This document shows, one piece after another, positions 1 to 8,964 of a DNA stretch of 64,000 nucleotides. Each line of letters starts with the position of its first letter. Position 1 is the stretch's first letter. The notes beneath the pieces were generated by a model. The model did not search any database. It worked only from the letters and a program-made list of their open reading frames with translations, and was not told where the DNA came from. Position numbers and translations under genes: made by a program. Source of the stretch: Persephonella atlantica (GTDB taxonomy: Bacteria; Aquificota; Aquificia; Aquificales; Hydrogenothermaceae); contig NZ_JAACYA010000001.1 of the NCBI RefSeq assembly GCF_016617615.1, forward strand, positions 434,001 to 498,000, in the 5' to 3' direction.

Positions 1-395
1 ATAGTTTTTATCATTATCTGTGATAAAACTTTAAAGAAGTTCTCAGAAGGAATTATCAGAGAGTCTCTTCTCAAATATCCTGATAGTTCTCTATCCATTC
101 CTGCCGTAAAGATTATCCTGTCATCCTTTATAACAAAACCTTCATCTAAGGGGACAAGTTTAAGATGATTATTGATATCCGCACGGTCTTTGTAGAAAAA
201 CACCACTGTTTTTCTGTCGTTTATCGTTAGCTCAACAGTGAGAGGAATATTTGTATCCACAGAAACACCTGATATCTCAACACAGTGGTTATCTATACAG
301 AACTTTACTTCGTCTATTATCTGTATCTGGAAGTCTGGATAATCCAGCAAAGCAGAAAAAGAATTCCCTATCCTGTTAAAGACGAGATTAACCAC
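1..395 (-). CDS. Unidentified protein, 3' part cut off by the window edge
   Basis: An open frame runs without a stop from a GTG at 395 to the left edge, giving about 131 residues. An AGGTGA Shine-Dalgarno element lies just before the GTG and overlaps the end of the upstream kinase gene, so the two are probably translationally coupled. The visible part is soluble-looking, rich in alternating hydrophobic residues (for example FCIDNHCVEISG and KTVVFFYKD), with no signal peptide and no motif that I recognise. It is probably the last gene of the operon that begins with MutS2. Function unknown. Confidence 0.6.
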   Translation of the reverse strand, partial: MVNLVFNRIGNSFSALLDYPDFQIQIIDEVKFCIDNHCVEISGVSVDTNIPLTVELTINDRKTVVFFYKDRADINNHLKLVPLDEGFVIKDDRIIFTAGMDRELSGYLRRDSLIIPSENFFKVLSQIMIKT

Positions 396-397
396 TC

Positions 398-1273
398 TCA
401 CCTGTATAACCTCTCAGATAGAGCCATAGCTCCGAATGCTCCGCTAAATTCTCCAAGCTCAGCTTTTTTTATCTGGCAATCTCTAAATGGAAGGGAGAAT
501 GCCTTTTCTTTAAGACGTGAAACAGCAAGATCTATAACGGCAGGATAATGCTGAGGAATTCCTCCTCCTATAACAACTGTGTCGGGATTGAATGTGTGCA
601 GAATGTTCATCAGACCTGTTGAAAGATATTCTGAAAACTCATCTATGGCTTTCATTGCCTCTGTTTTTCCTTCATTGGCAAGGGTTATAATCTCTGTTGA
701 GGAAAGTTTCTGGTCTGTGAGCATAAAGTATATCCTTTCAAGACCATAAGAAGATACATATGCCTCCAGACAGCCTCTTCTTCCACAGTGGCAGTGCCAC
801 CCATCAAAGTTAACTGTTGTATGCCCAATCTCCATAGCACTGCCGGAAACACCACTGATAAGGTTTCCTTCTATCACAAGGCCCCCTCCAAGACCTGTTC
901 CCAGTGTGAGACAGACAAGAATTTTACTGTTTTTGCCTGCCCCATAGCTGTACTCACCAAATGCTGCAGCTGATGCGTCGTTTTCAACAATAACAGGAAT
1001 GTTAAACTCTTTTTGTAAAATCTCTTTTAGGGGCAGACCTTCAACAAAAGGTATATTAGGGGAGTTAGTCAGTTTTTCTGATTTTTTGTCATAAAGTCCT
1101 GCAATACCTATCCCCAAAGCTTTTGGATGAAAGTTTTTTACAATTCTTTTTATCTCATACAGAATACTGTCAACACTTTTTTCTGTCTGGACTTTTCCTT
1201 TTTTTATACTTTTTCCTGCTTTTCCGCAGAATTTTATAAATGTTCCCCCAATATCAATACCTAAAACACTCAT
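398..1273 (-). CDS. ROK family sugar kinase (glucokinase-like)
   Basis: This is a ROK-family ATP-dependent hexose or N-acetylhexosamine kinase of 291 residues, normal for the family. The N-terminal phosphate-binding motif is GIDIGGTFIKF (residues 5-15). The central ROK signature includes EIGHT and is followed by a zinc site of the form CHCGRRGCLEAY. A second nucleotide-binding patch, VVIGGGIPQ, lies near the C-terminus. The SGSAMEIGH segment replaces the usual A/G-G-E-I-G-H with Met before the catalytic-site Glu. The start ATG overlaps the stop of the upstream DJ-1 gene by 4 nt. Substrate cannot be assigned from sequence; glucokinase or N-acetylglucosamine kinase are both possible. Confidence 0.85.
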   Translation of the reverse strand: MSVLGIDIGGTFIKFCGKAGKSIKKGKVQTEKSVDSILYEIKRIVKNFHPKALGIGIAGLYDKKSEKLTNSPNIPFVEGLPLKEILQKEFNIPVIVENDASAAAFGEYSYGAGKNSKILVCLTLGTGLGGGLVIEGNLISGVSGSAMEIGHTTVNFDGWHCHCGRRGCLEAYVSSYGLERIYFMLTDQKLSSTEIITLANEGKTEAMKAIDEFSEYLSTGLMNILHTFNPDTVVIGGGIPQHYPAVIDLAVSRLKEKAFSLPFRDCQIKKAELGEFSGAFGAMALSERLYR

Positions 1274-1788
1274 CCTTTTTCCCTTAGTATAGAGGTCAAA
1301 ATTTTCATCATCTCTGGCATAGCTTTTGGGTCTGTTGCTGTTATAATGTTTCCGTCAATTTCCACCGGCTTTCCTGTATATATAGCTCCTGCATTTTGGA
1401 TGTCGTCTTTTATGGAGAAAAATCCTGTTATTCTCTTTCCTTTCACTATTCCTGCCGATATCAAAGCCCATGGTCCGTGACAAATGGCAGCAACAATTTT
1501 ACCTTTGGCATACATCTGTCTTATGAACTCAATAGTCTCTTTATCCCTTCTAAATCTGTCAGGAGCATATCCTCCTGGAATGAATACACATATGTACTGG
1601 TCTGCCATCTCTGGGTCTACACGGTGAGAAGAGTGGAAAAGTAAACCTTTTTTACCTTTAAACTCTCCAATGCGGGGAGCCAGAACATCAACAACATATC
1701 CTTCTTCTTTTAGTCTATAAAACGGGTATATAAACTCCACATCTTCCACAAACTCTTCTAAAAGCACCGCAACTTTTTTACTATCCAT
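1270..1788 (-). CDS. DJ-1/PfpI family protein (type 1 glutamine amidotransferase-like)
   Basis: The 172-residue product has the flavodoxin-like DJ-1/PfpI fold. The nucleophile elbow AAICHGPWALISAG supplies the conserved Cys-His pair, and the upstream Glu is in the LLEEFVED region. Family members are intracellular proteases, deglycases or chaperones for stressed or glycated proteins; PfpI of thermophilic archaea is the closest type by motif. AGGAGG lies 5 nt before the ATG. The gene sits 10 nt after mutS2 and overlaps the ROK kinase start, so it is part of that operon. The precise activity is not predictable. Confidence 0.85.
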   Translation of the reverse strand: MDSKKVAVLLEEFVEDVEFIYPFYRLKEEGYVVDVLAPRIGEFKGKKGLLFHSSHRVDPEMADQYICVFIPGGYAPDRFRRDKETIEFIRQMYAKGKIVAAICHGPWALISAGIVKGKRITGFFSIKDDIQNAGAIYTGKPVEIDGNIITATDPKAMPEMMKILTSILREKG

Positions 1789-1798
1789 AATGCCCTCC

Positions 1799-4123
1799 TT
1801 ATTTTATGTGAACAACTGTTACTCCCATTCCACCTTCCTGATAGGGTGCATCTTCATACCTTATTTTATAAGGAAGTGAGTCCAGATATTCCCTAACAGC
1901 CTTTCTAAGCACTCCAGAACCAAAACCATGAATAATTCTTACAGTGGTAAATCCTTCTAAAACTGCCCTGTCCATAAACTGCTCCAACTCTTTTATAGCT
2001 TCTTCCTTGGTCTTCCCTATTAATTTAATCTCTGGTTTAAATATATGCCCACCCTTTCTTTTAAAACTAAAACTGACCTTTTTTTCTGTAGGCTTTTTTT
2101 CTGCTTTTTCCAGTTCAGATAATTTTACCCATACTTTTATTCCTCCAAAGTTCACATGAGCTTTGTTTTCTCTGACAGATATAACTTCTCCAACAGTATT
2201 TTTTCCTTTCAATTTTACACTTTCTCCCGCATTTATCCCTTCAATCTCTTCCTCTTCCAGACCTATGGATAATTTTCCTTTCTCTTCTCTCAAAAACTGT
2301 TCAAGAGGTCTTCCAGAATGGGAGTTTCTTATCTGCTGAAGTATTCTATAGCCTTCCTGCCTTATGCTTCTCAGATATTCCTCTGCTTCTTTCTGAACAG
2401 ACTCCCATCCTTTCTTTTTCTGCTCCTTAAGTTCTGATAGAAGCTTCTCATACTGTAATTTTTGTTTTTTCAGCTCTTCATTCTGCTTTTTCAGTTCTTT
2501 TAGTTTTTTCTCGTATTCCGATTTGTACATCTCAAGGGTTTTTATGGCTTCCTCCAGTTTCGCAAATTCTCTGTCCACATACTTTCTGGATATACTTATC
2601 ACAGAGCTATCAAATCCTAACTTTTCAACTATATAAAATGCCATACTTTCACCGACAGAGTTATAGTGAAGTGTGTATGTTGGGGAGAGGGTATTTTTAT
2701 CAAAACCAACAGAGCAAACATTGAAGTAGTCGTCTGTAAGAGCAAACAGTTTTATCTGTTTGAAATGTGTTGTAACCATAACAAATGAACCTATCTCCTT
2801 TATTTTCTGGAGAATACCAATACCAAGCGCTGAACCTTCATCTGGATCTGTCCCGGGGATAAGCTCATCTAAAAGGACAAGGGTTCTATCTGTTAAATTC
2901 TTTAGAATTCTATCTATATTTTTTATATGCGCGGTAAATGTGGAAAGATTGTGCTCTATTGACTGCATATCTCCTATATCCGCAAAAATACCATCAAAAA
3001 GGGTTATTTTACTTCCTTCAGAAACAGGAACAGGCACACCTGACTGGAATAATGCAGATATAATTCCTGCTGTTTTAAGTGCTACTGTCTTTCCACCTGC
3101 ATTAGGTCCCGTTATAACTAAACCTTTTTTAATGTTTCCTATCTTTATATCAATGGGATGAAAATCCTTCCCCATCAGGAGAAAAAGGGGATGCTTTGCG
3201 TCTAAAAGTTCTATATCTTCCGATATCTCGGGGAATATGCATTCAAATCTGACTGCATACTTTCCAATAGTGTAAAGACAATCAATGTTTATAATTTCCT
3301 CAAATGTCTTCCTGATCAGGTTCTTTTTTGATCTGAGTATGTCAGAAAGAAATTTCAGCACTTTTCTTATTTCTAACTGTTCCCTTAATTTCAGATCTGA
3401 CAGTCTGTTGTTCAGTTCAACAACGCTTACAGGTTCCAGATATACTGTCTGGCCTGAAGATGACCTGTCCTGAATAATACCTTTTATTTTGCCTGAGAAG
3501 TTATACTTTACAGGTATGACGTATCTGTCTCTTCTTACTGTTATCAGCTTCTCTTGAATAATATCACTGTACTTCTGACTGTGAATTATTTTCTCAAGAG
3601 TTGATATGATAGTCCTTTCCACCTCCTTTATACTTTTCCTCACATCAGCAAGATCCTTACTTGCCGAATCTTTCACCATTCCAGAGCTGTCAATACTTTC
3701 ATCTATGATTCTCTCTATCTCTCTTGAAGAGTAAAGATTTTTATACATAGGGAACAGATGTTCCCTTTTCTTTATATGAGGTTGAAGAAACTGTTTTATA
3801 TGTCGTGATATATTTAATACTGTTTTAATATCCCATATATCTTTTGTGGAAAGGACACTCTCCTCTATCTGAAGTATATTTATAGACTCAGAGATGTCTG
3901 GATATTCTGAGATTGGTAGATACCCCTCCTCTTTCAATAACTCTAAAAACTGCTGTGTCTTCTCTATCTTATTTTTTATCTCTTCCCTGTCTGTAGATGG
4001 TTTCAGAGATAGTAGTTTTTCCTTTGTCTTTCCGTTTGGGGTAAGTTCCGCTATTTCTTCTAAAAATCTGTTATACTCCAGAGTATATAAGTCAAATCTT
4101 TCCAACTTTTGCCGTACCTCCAT
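1799..4123 (-). CDS. mutS2: MutS2 family endonuclease/ATPase
   Basis: The 774-residue product has the MutS2 layout: an N-terminal helical core/lever region (about 1-290), the MutS-type ABC ATPase with Walker A GPNAGGKTVALK and Walker B LVLLDELIPGTDP, a long charged coiled coil (about 510-610), a KOW-like segment, and a C-terminal Smr nuclease domain. The Smr motif is seen in the IIHGFGSGVLRKAV segment. MutS2 proteins suppress recombination or act on stalled and collided ribosomes; they lack the mismatch-recognition domain of MutS. A possible promoter lies upstream at 4134-4161. It heads the operon with the DJ-1 and ROK genes. Confidence 0.95.
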   Translation of the reverse strand: MEVRQKLERFDLYTLEYNRFLEEIAELTPNGKTKEKLLSLKPSTDREEIKNKIEKTQQFLELLKEEGYLPISEYPDISESINILQIEESVLSTKDIWDIKTVLNISRHIKQFLQPHIKKREHLFPMYKNLYSSREIERIIDESIDSSGMVKDSASKDLADVRKSIKEVERTIISTLEKIIHSQKYSDIIQEKLITVRRDRYVIPVKYNFSGKIKGIIQDRSSSGQTVYLEPVSVVELNNRLSDLKLREQLEIRKVLKFLSDILRSKKNLIRKTFEEIINIDCLYTIGKYAVRFECIFPEISEDIELLDAKHPLFLLMGKDFHPIDIKIGNIKKGLVITGPNAGGKTVALKTAGIISALFQSGVPVPVSEGSKITLFDGIFADIGDMQSIEHNLSTFTAHIKNIDRILKNLTDRTLVLLDELIPGTDPDEGSALGIGILQKIKEIGSFVMVTTHFKQIKLFALTDDYFNVCSVGFDKNTLSPTYTLHYNSVGESMAFYIVEKLGFDSSVISISRKYVDREFAKLEEAIKTLEMYKSEYEKKLKELKKQNEELKKQKLQYEKLLSELKEQKKKGWESVQKEAEEYLRSIRQEGYRILQQIRNSHSGRPLEQFLREEKGKLSIGLEEEEIEGINAGESVKLKGKNTVGEVISVRENKAHVNFGGIKVWVKLSELEKAEKKPTEKKVSFSFKRKGGHIFKPEIKLIGKTKEEAIKELEQFMDRAVLEGFTTVRIIHGFGSGVLRKAVREYLDSLPYKIRYEDAPYQEGGMGVTVVHIK

Positions 4124-4133
4124 TTTTGCCTGA

Positions 4134-4161
4134 AAGATATACTTTTAATGGCGAATGTCAA
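4134..4161 (-). promoter_or_regulatory. Candidate sigma-70 promoter for mutS2
   Basis: On the minus strand a consensus TTGACA (4161-4156) is followed after 16 nt by TATCTT (4139-4134). The inferred start of transcription would lie only a few nucleotides before the mutS2 ATG, so the transcript would be nearly leaderless. This geometry lowers confidence. Confidence 0.3.
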
Positions 4162-4162
4162 G

Positions 4163-5551
4163 TCAGTACTTCCTGTATTTTGATGGGTCAACTTGGTATT
4201 TTTTGAGCAGTTTCTGAAGAGACTGTCTTTCTATTTTTGCAATTTTTGCAGCCTGAGAGATGTTTCCTCCAGTTATAGATAGCAGGACACTCAGGTATGT
4301 TTTCATAAACTTTTCTGTGTAGTTTTTTTTGGCTTTGCTGTATTCAAGGGGAAACTCATCCACAGAAACTTTAATTTCAGGATCAAGATGCTTTTCTTCT
4401 ATAAACTGCCCATCATCTGCAAGGATAATTGCTTTTGATATAATACTCTCAAGCTGTCTCACATTTCCTGGCCAGTTATATTTTATGAGTGTCTCAAGTG
4501 CTTCTGGCGTTATTCCTATAATATCTTTGTTGTATTTTCTGTTGTACTTCTGTATAAAATGGTTTACTAAAAGGGGAATATCATCCTTTCTCTCTCTGAG
4601 AGGTGGTATCTCTATCTTGAATCCTCCTATCCTGTAATACAGATCTTTTCTAAATCTACCTTCTTCAACCATCTTTTTAAGATCTCTATTGGTTGCAGTT
4701 ATAACCCTGACATCCAGTTTGACTGGTCTGTCATCTCCAATTTTTCTTATCTCTTTCTCCTCTAAAAATCTTAAAAATTTAGCCTGCAGATCGTAAGGTA
4801 TCTCTCCAATCTCATCTAAAAACACTGTCCCTCCGTTTGCTTTTTCAAGGATACCCATTTTATCTTCTGTAGCTCCTGTAAATGAACCTTTTTTATAACC
4901 AAAAAACTCTGCTTCCATAAGTTCTCCAGATATGTTCGCACAGTTTACAGCGATAAATGGTCTATCTTTTCGGGGGCTGAGTCTGTGTATAGCCTGTGCA
5001 ATCAGTTCTTTTCCGACTCCACTTTCACCGTATATAAGAATAGTGTTATCAAAAGGAGCCACTTTTTTAACGAACTCAATAACACTGTTCATTGATGGAT
5101 TCTTTGTTATGATAAAGTCAACATCTGATCTGCTTATCTCAAGTTCCTGTCTTAATCTCTGATTTTCTCTCAGTATGCGTGCTTTTTCCACTCCTTCTTC
5201 TATAAGTTTCCATATGGAAGGATCATTAAAATCAACAGGTTTCGTTATGTAGTGAAATGCCCCTTCCTTCATACATCTAACTGCATTATCTATTGTCCCG
5301 TAAGCTGTCATAACTATGAATGTTGTTATCCTGTTAAACTTCCTCAGATTTACAAGAAATTCTTCTCCAGACATCTTTGGCATTCTCATATCTGACAGGA
5401 CGAGATCAAACTCTTTACGTTTCAAAATCTCAAGAGCATCTAAAGGGTCACTGACTGTTTCTACCATGTATCCTTCATCTTCTAATATCATCTTAAATGA
5501 CAGGAGGATATCCTCTTCATCATCAACAATCATTATCCTTCCTTTTTCCAA
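4163..5551 (-). CDS. Sigma-54-dependent response regulator (NtrC family), partner of the adjacent kinase
   Basis: The 462 residues comprise an N-terminal receiver (acidic DDEE and phospho-acceptor Asp in LVLSDMRMPKMSG), a central AAA+ domain with Walker A GESGVGKELIAQAIH and Walker B GTVFLDEIGE, and a C-terminal Fis-type helix-turn-helix (GNISQAAKIAKIERQSLQ). The sigma-54 contact loop reads GSFTGA rather than GAFTGA. The start is a TTG with GGAGG 6 nt upstream; an ATG at residue 7 is a weaker alternative because it would begin right at the receiver core. It follows the kinase gene by 1 nt, which makes a cognate pair very likely. Target genes cannot be seen. Confidence 0.93.
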   Translation of the reverse strand: MEKGRIMIVDDEEDILLSFKMILEDEGYMVETVSDPLDALEILKRKEFDLVLSDMRMPKMSGEEFLVNLRKFNRITTFIVMTAYGTIDNAVRCMKEGAFHYITKPVDFNDPSIWKLIEEGVEKARILRENQRLRQELEISRSDVDFIITKNPSMNSVIEFVKKVAPFDNTILIYGESGVGKELIAQAIHRLSPRKDRPFIAVNCANISGELMEAEFFGYKKGSFTGATEDKMGILEKANGGTVFLDEIGEIPYDLQAKFLRFLEEKEIRKIGDDRPVKLDVRVITATNRDLKKMVEEGRFRKDLYYRIGGFKIEIPPLRERKDDIPLLVNHFIQKYNRKYNKDIIGITPEALETLIKYNWPGNVRQLESIISKAIILADDGQFIEEKHLDPEIKVSVDEFPLEYSKAKKNYTEKFMKTYLSVLLSITGGNISQAAKIAKIERQSLQKLLKKYQVDPSKYRKY

Positions 5552-5552
5552 T

Positions 5553-7577
5553 CTAATCCTCCATCAATGGAAGTTTTATTATAAATTCTGTTCCTTCTCC
5601 TTCTTTGCTGTGAACTTCGATCTTTCCGTGATGATCTTTCACTATTCTACTTACAACAGAAAGACCAAGACCTGTTCCTTTCTCCTTTGTTGTGAAAAAT
5701 GGATCAAAGATTTCCTCCACCATCTTTTCCGGTATACCGGGTCCATAATCTTTTATAGAGATGGCAGCATAATTACCATTTTTTGTCAGTTTTATATCTA
5801 TCCTTCCCCTGTTATTCATTGCCTCTACTGCATTTATTATAAGATTAATAAATACCTGTTGTAGTGCGTTTTTATCCCCATAAGTAAATATATCTGAACG
5901 TAGCCGTTTATAAACCTTAATATCTTTTTTTCGGGAATCAGGAATGGAGAAATCTATTGAAGACAGTATAACCTCTCTGAGATTCACCTTTTCTGACCTG
6001 TAATATGATGGTTTTGCGTAATTCAGTAGCCTGTTTATAATATCTGCAGCCCTTGAACTGTTTTTCTCTATCTTTTCAGCAAGTTCTATAATCCTGTTGT
6101 CTTTCAGTCTTTCTCCTTTTTTCTTTATTGCAAATGCAGAGGCTGATATTGCCGCAAGGGGATTTTTTATATCGTGAGAAAGGCCTGCTGCCATCTTGCC
6201 TATAACTGCATGTTTTTCTGTCTCTAAAAGTTGAGCTTCTAATTTTTCCTTTTCTGTAATATCCTCAATAACAAGAACGATTTTGTCAGCATCTGAGCTG
6301 TTTGAGGATATAAGTGGAAGAGCCTTTATTCTGTATATGAAGCCTTTCCTGTGTATTGAAGATAGAACAGTATCAAACACTTTTTTTTCTTCTATTACAC
6401 TCTGAAGTTCTTTTTTTAGAGGCTCTATTTCCGGAATTGCGTCAAATATATTATTACTGGACTGGAAACCTGTAAGTTCCTTCAAGGCTCTGTTTGCCCT
6501 TTCTATCTGGAATTCCCTATTGATTATTGCTATTCCAATATCAACAGACTCAAATGTTTTTTCAAGAAGCTGTTGCAGTTTATTTATCTCCTTGAAATAT
6601 ATGGTTTTTGTTATGGATATGGCAACAGAGTTGGCATATGTAGAGAGATACTCTATCTCTTTTGAGGTTGCCCCTTCCTTTTTATAAACTCCCAATACAC
6701 CTATTTTCTCTTTATCACTGATTAGAGGAAGGAATATAGATTTCTCATCTTCAGATATTGTGATTTTGTTTAATTTTTCAAATTTTTCTGTTAAATAGCT
6801 CTTTAGATTAGGGAAAAATCCACTCTTTTTAAAGATGTTGTTACCCCCAACATTAACGTACAGAACAACTCCTGAATAACCGAGATTGTGCAACCCTTCA
6901 ACAACCCTTTCTGCAATGTCTTCAATATCTGATGGGAATAGTGTATAGTTGCTGAGCTTGAATATTTCCTTCAGTTTTTTGTAGGTTATTTTCAGTTCAT
7001 CGTCAATTTCGGCATATCTTTTCTGAAATTCACTGTTTATTGCCCTGCTGACAAAATCTCTGTATCTTTTTTTTTCTTTATCCATCTCCACGTGGTGTTC
7101 ATTTATCGTTTCTGCCATAAAGAAAAGAACAAATGCAATATTTATATAGAAAAACAGATTTATATTAATAAAATAAAGGGTAAGGGCAGTCAGAATAATG
7201 CCAGCCCACAGAAGTATCTCTGTGTTGGCACGGTACTGTCTCAGCAGAAGAAGTAAAGATGATATAGGAATAACAGTTTCGTAATACTGCACTTTATAAG
7301 AGGCTAACAAAAGATACGTTAAAAATAGAAATACAAATAGAGTAACAGTAATAACTCTCAATCTTTGCTGAAGTTCCCGTGATGCATGCAGGAAGATAAA
7401 CATCAGATATATTATTACCAGCCCATCTAAAAAAGTGCTATCTGAGAGATACACTCCTACAGCATATACAACGAGAAAAAAAACAGCTCCGGCAGGATAC
7501 AGAATCTTTTTTAGATCTTTTTCTAATAGATAAGCCCCTACGATGTATATAAGCCAGGAAAATATTAATGCGTACAT
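5553..7577 (-). CDS. Membrane sensor histidine kinase with GAF and PAS domains
   Basis: The 674-residue kinase begins with about seven or eight hydrophobic segments (residues 1-160), then a GAF-like region (about 205-335), a PAS region (about 340-440), a HisKA dimerisation domain with H-box [16 protein letters not shown], and an HATPase domain with N-box [12 protein letters not shown] and G-boxes DYGPGIPE and GTGLGLSVV. This layout resembles PrsK/AtoS-type kinases that pair with sigma-54 activators. It starts directly after the stop of the SpoA-domain gene and ends 1 nt before the response regulator. The signal sensed is unknown; the multi-pass N-terminus suggests a membrane or redox cue. Confidence 0.92.
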   Translation of the reverse strand: MYALIFSWLIYIVGAYLLEKDLKKILYPAGAVFFLVVYAVGVYLSDSTFLDGLVIIYLMFIFLHASRELQQRLRVITVTLFVFLFLTYLLLASYKVQYYETVIPISSLLLLLRQYRANTEILLWAGIILTALTLYFININLFFYINIAFVLFFMAETINEHHVEMDKEKKRYRDFVSRAINSEFQKRYAEIDDELKITYKKLKEIFKLSNYTLFPSDIEDIAERVVEGLHNLGYSGVVLYVNVGGNNIFKKSGFFPNLKSYLTEKFEKLNKITISEDEKSIFLPLISDKEKIGVLGVYKKEGATSKEIEYLSTYANSVAISITKTIYFKEINKLQQLLEKTFESVDIGIAIINREFQIERANRALKELTGFQSSNNIFDAIPEIEPLKKELQSVIEEKKVFDTVLSSIHRKGFIYRIKALPLISSNSSDADKIVLVIEDITEKEKLEAQLLETEKHAVIGKMAAGLSHDIKNPLAAISASAFAIKKKGERLKDNRIIELAEKIEKNSSRAADIINRLLNYAKPSYYRSEKVNLREVILSSIDFSIPDSRKKDIKVYKRLRSDIFTYGDKNALQQVFINLIINAVEAMNNRGRIDIKLTKNGNYAAISIKDYGPGIPEKMVEEIFDPFFTTKEKGTGLGLSVVSRIVKDHHGKIEVHSKEGEGTEFIIKLPLMED

Positions 7578-8096
7578 CTACACATAAAGCTGTGATATTT
7601 TTAATTTGAATGAATTCTGTTCCTTTCTCAACACACCTTTACCTATAACCCTGCCATTTACTAAAAGTTCTACATCGAACTGGGAATGCTGGGATATCAG
7701 TATTTCAGTTGTTTCTCCAATATTTTCTATCTCTGATATAGGAATGGTTTTACTGAAAACTCTGATAACTACTGGTAGAGATATATCTTTTTCTTCCCCT
7801 TTTCTGTTAGTTGTGCTTTCTTCAACAGATGAGAAAAGTTTCACAATAATTCCGTAATCAAATTTCTGCTGATCTGCTGTTACATCAAAAACCGTATCTT
7901 CAGGATTTATTTCCAACCTTTCAACAACTTCTGTATTGGTAGTATCTGAATGGAATATTTTTTTGAATATCTCTTCTGCCCAGTCTGAGCCTCTGGAAAA
8001 TACAGTCATTACAAAAAGATCACTCTTTATATATAAAGCAGCATCTTCCGAAAAAACAGAGTAATAATCTGCGTTTAACAGAATTTTCTCTTTCAC
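7578..8096 (-). CDS. FliN/SctQ-like protein with C-terminal SpoA domain
   Basis: The last 70 residues form a full SpoA domain, running from SLPVVIRVFSKTIPIS through the hallmark VELLVNGRVIGKG to FKLKISQL. SpoA domains build the flagellar C-ring (FliM, FliN) and its type III secretion counterpart SctQ. The roughly 100 residues before it are not recognised. The GTG start at 8096 has only a weak GCAGGT site. The frame is open upstream to 8153, where the FliM-like gene ends, and the extra residues (DIYLLLSDVFDKVEQV) look like the missing half of that gene's SpoA domain. The true product may start at an AUU (8153) or be a frameshift fusion with the upstream gene. Confidence 0.65.
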   Translation of the reverse strand: MKEKILLNADYYSVFSEDAALYIKSDLFVMTVFSRGSDWAEEIFKKIFHSDTTNTEVVERLEINPEDTVFDVTADQQKFDYGIIVKLFSSVEESTTNRKGEEKDISLPVVIRVFSKTIPISEIENIGETTEILISQHSQFDVELLVNGRVIGKGVLRKEQNSFKLKISQLYV

Positions 8097-8148
8097 AGTT
8101 ACCTGCTCAACTTTATCAAAAACATCAGAAAGGAGTAGATATATATCC

Positions 8149-8164
8149 TTAATCTCCGCCTCCT
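8149..8164 (-). promoter_or_regulatory. Possible +1 recoding or AUU-initiation site between the two SpoA genes
   Basis: On the minus strand AGGAGG (8164-8159) is followed by CGGA, then GAT and the TAA stop of the FliM-like gene. This is similar in layout to the RF2 (prfB) +1 frameshift site, where a Shine-Dalgarno element sits 3 nt before the slippery codon and stop. The same AGGAGG lies 5 nt before an ATT (8153-8151) in the downstream frame. Either reading would join or couple the two frames. GAT is a poor +1 slip codon, so mechanism is uncertain. Confidence 0.4.
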
Positions 8165-8904
8165 ATAACTTCTTTCAGCTTCAGATCAATACTGAGCTCA
8201 CTGCCTATTTTTAATTTATTAACAGGTATGTCAATGACTTCGCTTTCGATAATATACTGAACATTAATCATGCTCAGCAGTTTCTTTATCTTTTTTTTAC
8301 CAACTGTTGTAGGAGGTGACGTTATGATAGGAGAAATATCTTCACTCTCCAGCAGTACCTTTTCTATCCATACAGATACTTCACCTTCATCACCATCCAC
8401 TGAGTAAATATACTCTAACTTTACAAAATCATCTTCATAGAACTGCAAGACTGGAGAGTTTATCCTTTTATACGAGTAGGGAAAATCTTTTTTTAGTTCT
8501 GTTATCAGATGTTCAGAAAGTAGTTCAACAAAACTCTGGACATTAAAGTCCCTGTCTAATATGCTGTTGATGCCCGTTGAAAACTTTCTGTTTACAGTTT
8601 CCTCAAAATTGGTATTAACCGTTACATACACACGAAATTTTTTTTCAACATCATATCCTGCTATAAACAGATTATCTGTCTCTATATCTTTACCTGTGTA
8701 ACAACTAAATCTTTTCAGCTTTATCTTCAAGGGAAGTGTAGAAACCATATATCTTTTTATGATATTCTTATATTTGTATGCAAGGAAAAGGTGTTCCTTT
8801 GTGGGAGTAAGATTCTTGCGGGAAATATCTTCTTCGTAAATAGAACTGCTGTAAACTTCTCTAAAGAGGGCATCTAACTCCTCTTTAGATACTTTGTATT
8901 TCAT
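8149..8904 (-). CDS. FliM-like protein, truncated in its SpoA domain
   Basis: The 251-residue protein starts with VSKEELDALF, which resembles the LSQEEIDALL CheY-binding motif at the N-terminus of FliM. A diverged middle domain follows. The C-terminus (INVQYIIESEVIDIPVNKLK, then IGSELSIDL) matches the first half of a SpoA domain but stops at a TAA before the second half, which appears in the +1 frame. AAGGGG lies a few nt before the ATG. It is the first gene of a minus-strand operon with the SpoA protein and the kinase-regulator pair. It could be a diverged flagellar switch protein or a SctQ-like protein. Assignment rests on short motifs only. Confidence 0.6.
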   Translation of the reverse strand: MKYKVSKEELDALFREVYSSSIYEEDISRKNLTPTKEHLFLAYKYKNIIKRYMVSTLPLKIKLKRFSCYTGKDIETDNLFIAGYDVEKKFRVYVTVNTNFEETVNRKFSTGINSILDRDFNVQSFVELLSEHLITELKKDFPYSYKRINSPVLQFYEDDFVKLEYIYSVDGDEGEVSVWIEKVLLESEDISPIITSPPTTVGKKKIKKLLSMINVQYIIESEVIDIPVNKLKIGSELSIDLKLKEVIGGGD

Positions 8905-8929
8905 ATTTCTCCCCTTAGAATAATCCTTA

Positions 8930-8941
8930 ATTATAATTATA
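8930..8941. promoter_or_regulatory. Overlapping -10-like hexamers in the divergent fliM-like/pabB gap
   Basis: The AATTATAATTATATAA stretch contains TATAAT on the plus strand (8932-8937) and on the minus strand (8941-8936 and 8935-8930). It sits midway between the divergently transcribed genes and could serve both. No good -35 element is visible on either side, so this rests on the -10 match alone. Confidence 0.3.
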
Positions 8942-8964
8942 TAAAATTTTCTTCTGGAAGGAAG

